From Planctomycetaceae bacterium (lineage in GTDB: Bacteria; Planctomycetota; Planctomycetia; Pirellulales; Pirellulaceae), in assembly GCA_007124535.1 (NCBI GenBank), contig SLEY01000086.1:1-7127 (forward strand): a DNA stretch of 7,127 nucleotides, in the 5' to 3' direction. A program made the translations under genes and the position numbers. The notes below the pieces were generated by a model. It had not been told where the DNA came from, made no database searches, and saw only the letters and a list, made by a program, of their open reading frames with translations. Below, one piece after another: positions 5,861 through 7,127 of the stretch (its first letter is position 1; the number at the start of each line of letters is the position of its first letter).

Positions 5861-6272
5861 GACTGCGCGTGATGGCCTCGAACACCTCGCGCTGCTCCTC
5901 GTATTCCCGGCTTTCTGCCTGGCAGATCAGCAGCAAGGTCTGGCCGCCCAGGGACAGGCTCCGTACTTGGCAGGTCACGACGAAGTCCAGGCACAGGAAG
6001 TCCAGGTCATAGCCGACGATCTGGTGGTGATCGACGGATTCGGACACCGGTTGCGAGTCCAGGTCGGCGTATTCCTCGCGAAACACGTCGAGTGCCTTTT
6101 GGGTCAGCGCGACGGGGCTGTACTCCGCCGGGTAGATTTGCAGCTCCCAATAGGCAGTATGGGGGCTCTGAACGGAGACCCGCCGCGGCCAACCCGAGGC
6201 GTCTTCGTCGATCAGGGACCAGTCTTCGGGATATGTGAACTGGATGCCGAAATTCCGATATTCGGTTTGCAT
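5829..6272 (-). CDS. Uncharacterised 147-residue protein
   Basis: I do not recognise a characterised family with certainty. The protein begins MQTEYRNFGIQFTYPEDW, has no signal peptide or membrane segment, and is acidic overall. The opening 'aromatic-G-I-x-F-x-Y-P-x-x-W' pattern, followed by alternating strands (QSPHTAYWELQIYPAEY near 35-51; GYDLDFLCLDFVVTCQVRSL near 87-106; GGQTLLLICQAES near 109-121) and a C-terminal helix (about 122-138), resembles the PsbP/Mog1-like alpha-beta sandwich seen in many bacterial hypothetical proteins. That fold call is an inference. The ATG at 6272 has only a weak AGG about 9 bases upstream. On the minus strand TACAAT (6351 to 6346) could be its -10 box, but I found no matching -35. 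The codon pattern and sensible protein sequence argue that this strand, rather than the overlapping plus-strand frame, is coding. It converges on the zinc-ribbon gene with a 32-base overlap. Confidence 0.82.
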   Translation of the reverse strand: MQTEYRNFGIQFTYPEDWSLIDEDASGWPRRVSVQSPHTAYWELQIYPAEYSPVALTQKALDVFREEYADLDSQPVSESVDHHQIVGYDLDFLCLDFVVTCQVRSLSLGGQTLLLICQAESREYEEQREVFEAITRSLTSAEAPPSD

Positions 6273-6404
6273 GGCAGGAACCTGGCGGGGGGTGAGGGCG
6301 AACGGACAGACGCCCGAAGGTCAGGAAACGAACGTTGCGGAGGGGATTGTATTCGGTTCGCCGGAAAAATCGAGCCGAATACCGGGCGAAAATCGGCGCG
6401 TCCC

Positions 6405-6433
6405 TTGAAAGCACGATGGCGACTTGGTAGACT
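6405..6433 (+). promoter_or_regulatory. Candidate sigma-70 promoter for rplM-rpsI
   Basis: TTGAAA (6405-6410, five of six -35 matches) and TAGACT (6428-6433, four of six -10 matches) are separated by exactly 17 bases. Transcription would start near 6440 and give a leader of about 70 bases. The -10 box lies between the two arms of an inverted repeat (GACTTGG at 6421-6427 and CCAAGTC at 6455-6461). Confidence 0.55.
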
Positions 6434-6470
6434 TAGCGTTTTCTCGAAATCTGCCCAAGTCAAGGGATCA

Positions 6471-6487
6471 CGATCGGGTATCGATCG
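6471..6487 (+). other. Leader hairpin upstream of rplM
   Basis: CGATCG (6471-6476) pairs with CGATCG (6482-6487) around the loop GGTAT, giving a 6-bp stem. It ends 7 bases before the rplM Shine-Dalgarno sequence, so it could influence ribosome access. In E. coli, L13 is reported to repress its own mRNA. Whether this stem plays such a role here is not shown. Confidence 0.4.
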
Positions 6488-6494
6488 CAACGAG

Positions 6495-6500
6495 GGAGGA
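6495..6500 (+). promoter_or_regulatory. Shine-Dalgarno sequence that fixes the rplM start
   Basis: GGAGGA lies 8 bases before the TTG at 6509. The in-frame TTG at 6503 is only 2 bases away and the GTG at 6518 is 17 bases away, so 6509 is the best placed start codon. Confidence 0.7.
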
Positions 6501-6508
6501 GTTTGACG

Positions 6509-6949
6509 TTGGCTGCTGTGAAGACATATATGGCCAAGCCCGGCGAGGTCACCCCGCAGTGGTGGGTCGTCGATGCGACGGACAAGGTACTGGGCCGGAT
6601 GGCCAGCGAGATTGCCGTGCGATTGATGGGAAAGCATCGTCCGAGCTACACCCCCCATGTCGATACGGGCGACTTCGTCATCGTGGTGAACGCCGAAAAG
6701 GTGCAGTTAAGCGGCAAGAAGTGGTCGCAAAAGAAGTACACTTGGTACACCGGCTATCCCGGTTTGCGGTCGGAGACATTGGAACAGCGGATGGAAGATC
6801 ACCCCGAGCAGGTGGTGCGCGACGCGGTTCGCCGCATGCTGCCGAAGAACAAGCTGGGCCGCAAGATGTTGTCCAAGCTGAAGATCTTTGTGGGTCCGAA
6901 CCATCCGCACCAGGCCCAGCAGCCGCAAGCAGCCGAGTTCGGTGTGTGA
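6509..6949 (+). CDS. rplM: 50S ribosomal protein L13
   Basis: A 146-residue protein from the TTG start, beginning MAAVKTYMAKPGEV, close to the usual L13 length of about 140-150. L13 is an early-assembling protein of the large subunit that binds 23S rRNA. Family landmarks run through the whole length: WWVVDATDKVLGRMAS near 14-29, IAVRLMGKHRPSYTPHVDTGDFVIVVNAEKV across about 31-61, LSGKKWSQKKYTWYTGYPGLRS across 63-84, the conserved VRRMLPKNKLGRKMLSKLK helix region near 107-125, and GPNHPHQAQQP near the end. rpsI follows after 73 bases, the classical rplM-rpsI order. A good sigma-70 promoter and a leader hairpin lie upstream. The TTG start is inferred from Shine-Dalgarno spacing, and the alternative starts would change only the first few residues. 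Confidence 0.97.
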   Translation: MAAVKTYMAKPGEVTPQWWVVDATDKVLGRMASEIAVRLMGKHRPSYTPHVDTGDFVIVVNAEKVQLSGKKWSQKKYTWYTGYPGLRSETLEQRMEDHPEQVVRDAVRRMLPKNKLGRKMLSKLKIFVGPNHPHQAQQPQAAEFGV

Positions 6950-7022
6950 GCGGCATCGGGGTGGTCCGCTTGAGCGGCCCTTTCCTCCAAATCCACTTCC
7001 TTCCAGCGGGAATCGATAAGTT

Positions 7023-7127
7023 ATGGTAGCAGTGAAAAGAGACAAGATCAGCGGGGACGCCTTGGGTACGGGGCGTCGGAAGACGGCGGTGGCTCGGGTC
7101 CGGGTCCGGCCCGGCACGGGCAAGATC
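7023..7127 (+). CDS. rpsI: 30S ribosomal protein S9 (5' part, cut by window end)
   Basis: The first 35 codons are visible. The segment GTGRRKTAVARVRVRPGTGKI (about residues 15-35) is the signature N-terminal strand of S9, a small-subunit protein whose C-terminal tail, outside this window, reaches the P-site tRNA. Residues 1-14 (MVAVKRDKISGDAL) are a short extension before the core. The start at the ATG 7023 has only a weak upstream purine stretch. The 73-base gap after rplM has no terminator or promoter that I can see, only a small stem-loop (CCGC/GCGG at 6966-6977), so rpsI is most likely translated from the rplM transcript. Confidence 0.95.
   Translation, partial: MVAVKRDKISGDALGTGRRKTAVARVRVRPGTGKI

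Noticed and set aside
5967..6506. Plus-strand open frame of 179 codons opposite the 147-residue gene
   Set aside because: It runs through the rplM promoter and leader, and its product is less protein-like than the minus-strand gene. There is no ribosome binding site.
6966..6977. CCGC-TTGA-GCGG stem-loop between rplM and rpsI as a terminator
   Set aside because: The stem is only 4 bp and no T-run follows. The two genes are normally co-transcribed.
1..7127. CRISPR array, tRNA, rRNA, insertion sequence or phage genes
   Set aside because: I saw no regularly spaced repeats, cloverleaf sequence, conserved rRNA stretch, transposase or integrase motifs, or terminal inverted repeats.

Overview
The window looks like a stretch of ordinary chromosome from a GC-rich bacterium, most likely a planctomycete. 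The evidence is indirect. The group II xylose isomerase, the L13 and S9 N-termini, the multi-helix rhomboid protease, the sigma factor with a long insert between regions 1.2 and 2.1, and several small 'hypothetical' proteins all read like planctomycete proteins. This is family recognition from memory and no database search was run. Two genes (sigma factor and rplM) appear to start with TTG, each chosen because a good Shine-Dalgarno sequence sits at the right distance.

Layout, left to right. A CheY-like response regulator runs leftward off the window edge (445 to 1, minus strand). A 417-base divergent intergenic region follows, with a convincing -10 box for the response regulator. An RpoD/SigA-type sigma-70 factor (863-2326, plus) ends at a clear intrinsic terminator (2355-2396). 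Next come xylose isomerase xylA (2435-3745) and, 20 bases later, a rhomboid intramembrane serine protease (3766-4572), probably one transcript. A structured 182-base gap with a T-run leads to a lipoprotein-like cyclophilin with an altered active site (4755-5498). A small zinc-ribbon protein (5618-5860, plus) then converges on, and overlaps by 32 bases, an uncharacterised 147-residue protein on the minus strand (5829-6272). The window ends in the rplM-rpsI ribosomal protein operon (6509 onward; rpsI is cut by the window end), preceded by a plausible sigma-70 promoter and a structured leader.

How the genes relate. Most are unrelated housekeeping units placed side by side: signalling (response regulator), transcription (sigma factor), sugar isomerisation (xylA), membrane proteolysis (rhomboid), protein folding outside the cytoplasm (cyclophilin) and translation (L13, S9). 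The only classical functional operon is rplM-rpsI.

I did not find a previously undescribed system, CRISPR array, mobile element, tRNA or rRNA. The points most worth a second look are the cyclophilin that lacks the catalytic arginine, the unusually basic insert in the sigma factor, the structured leader before the cyclophilin gene, the inverted repeats in the rplM promoter and leader, and the tail-to-tail overlap with a hairpin at 5826-5840.
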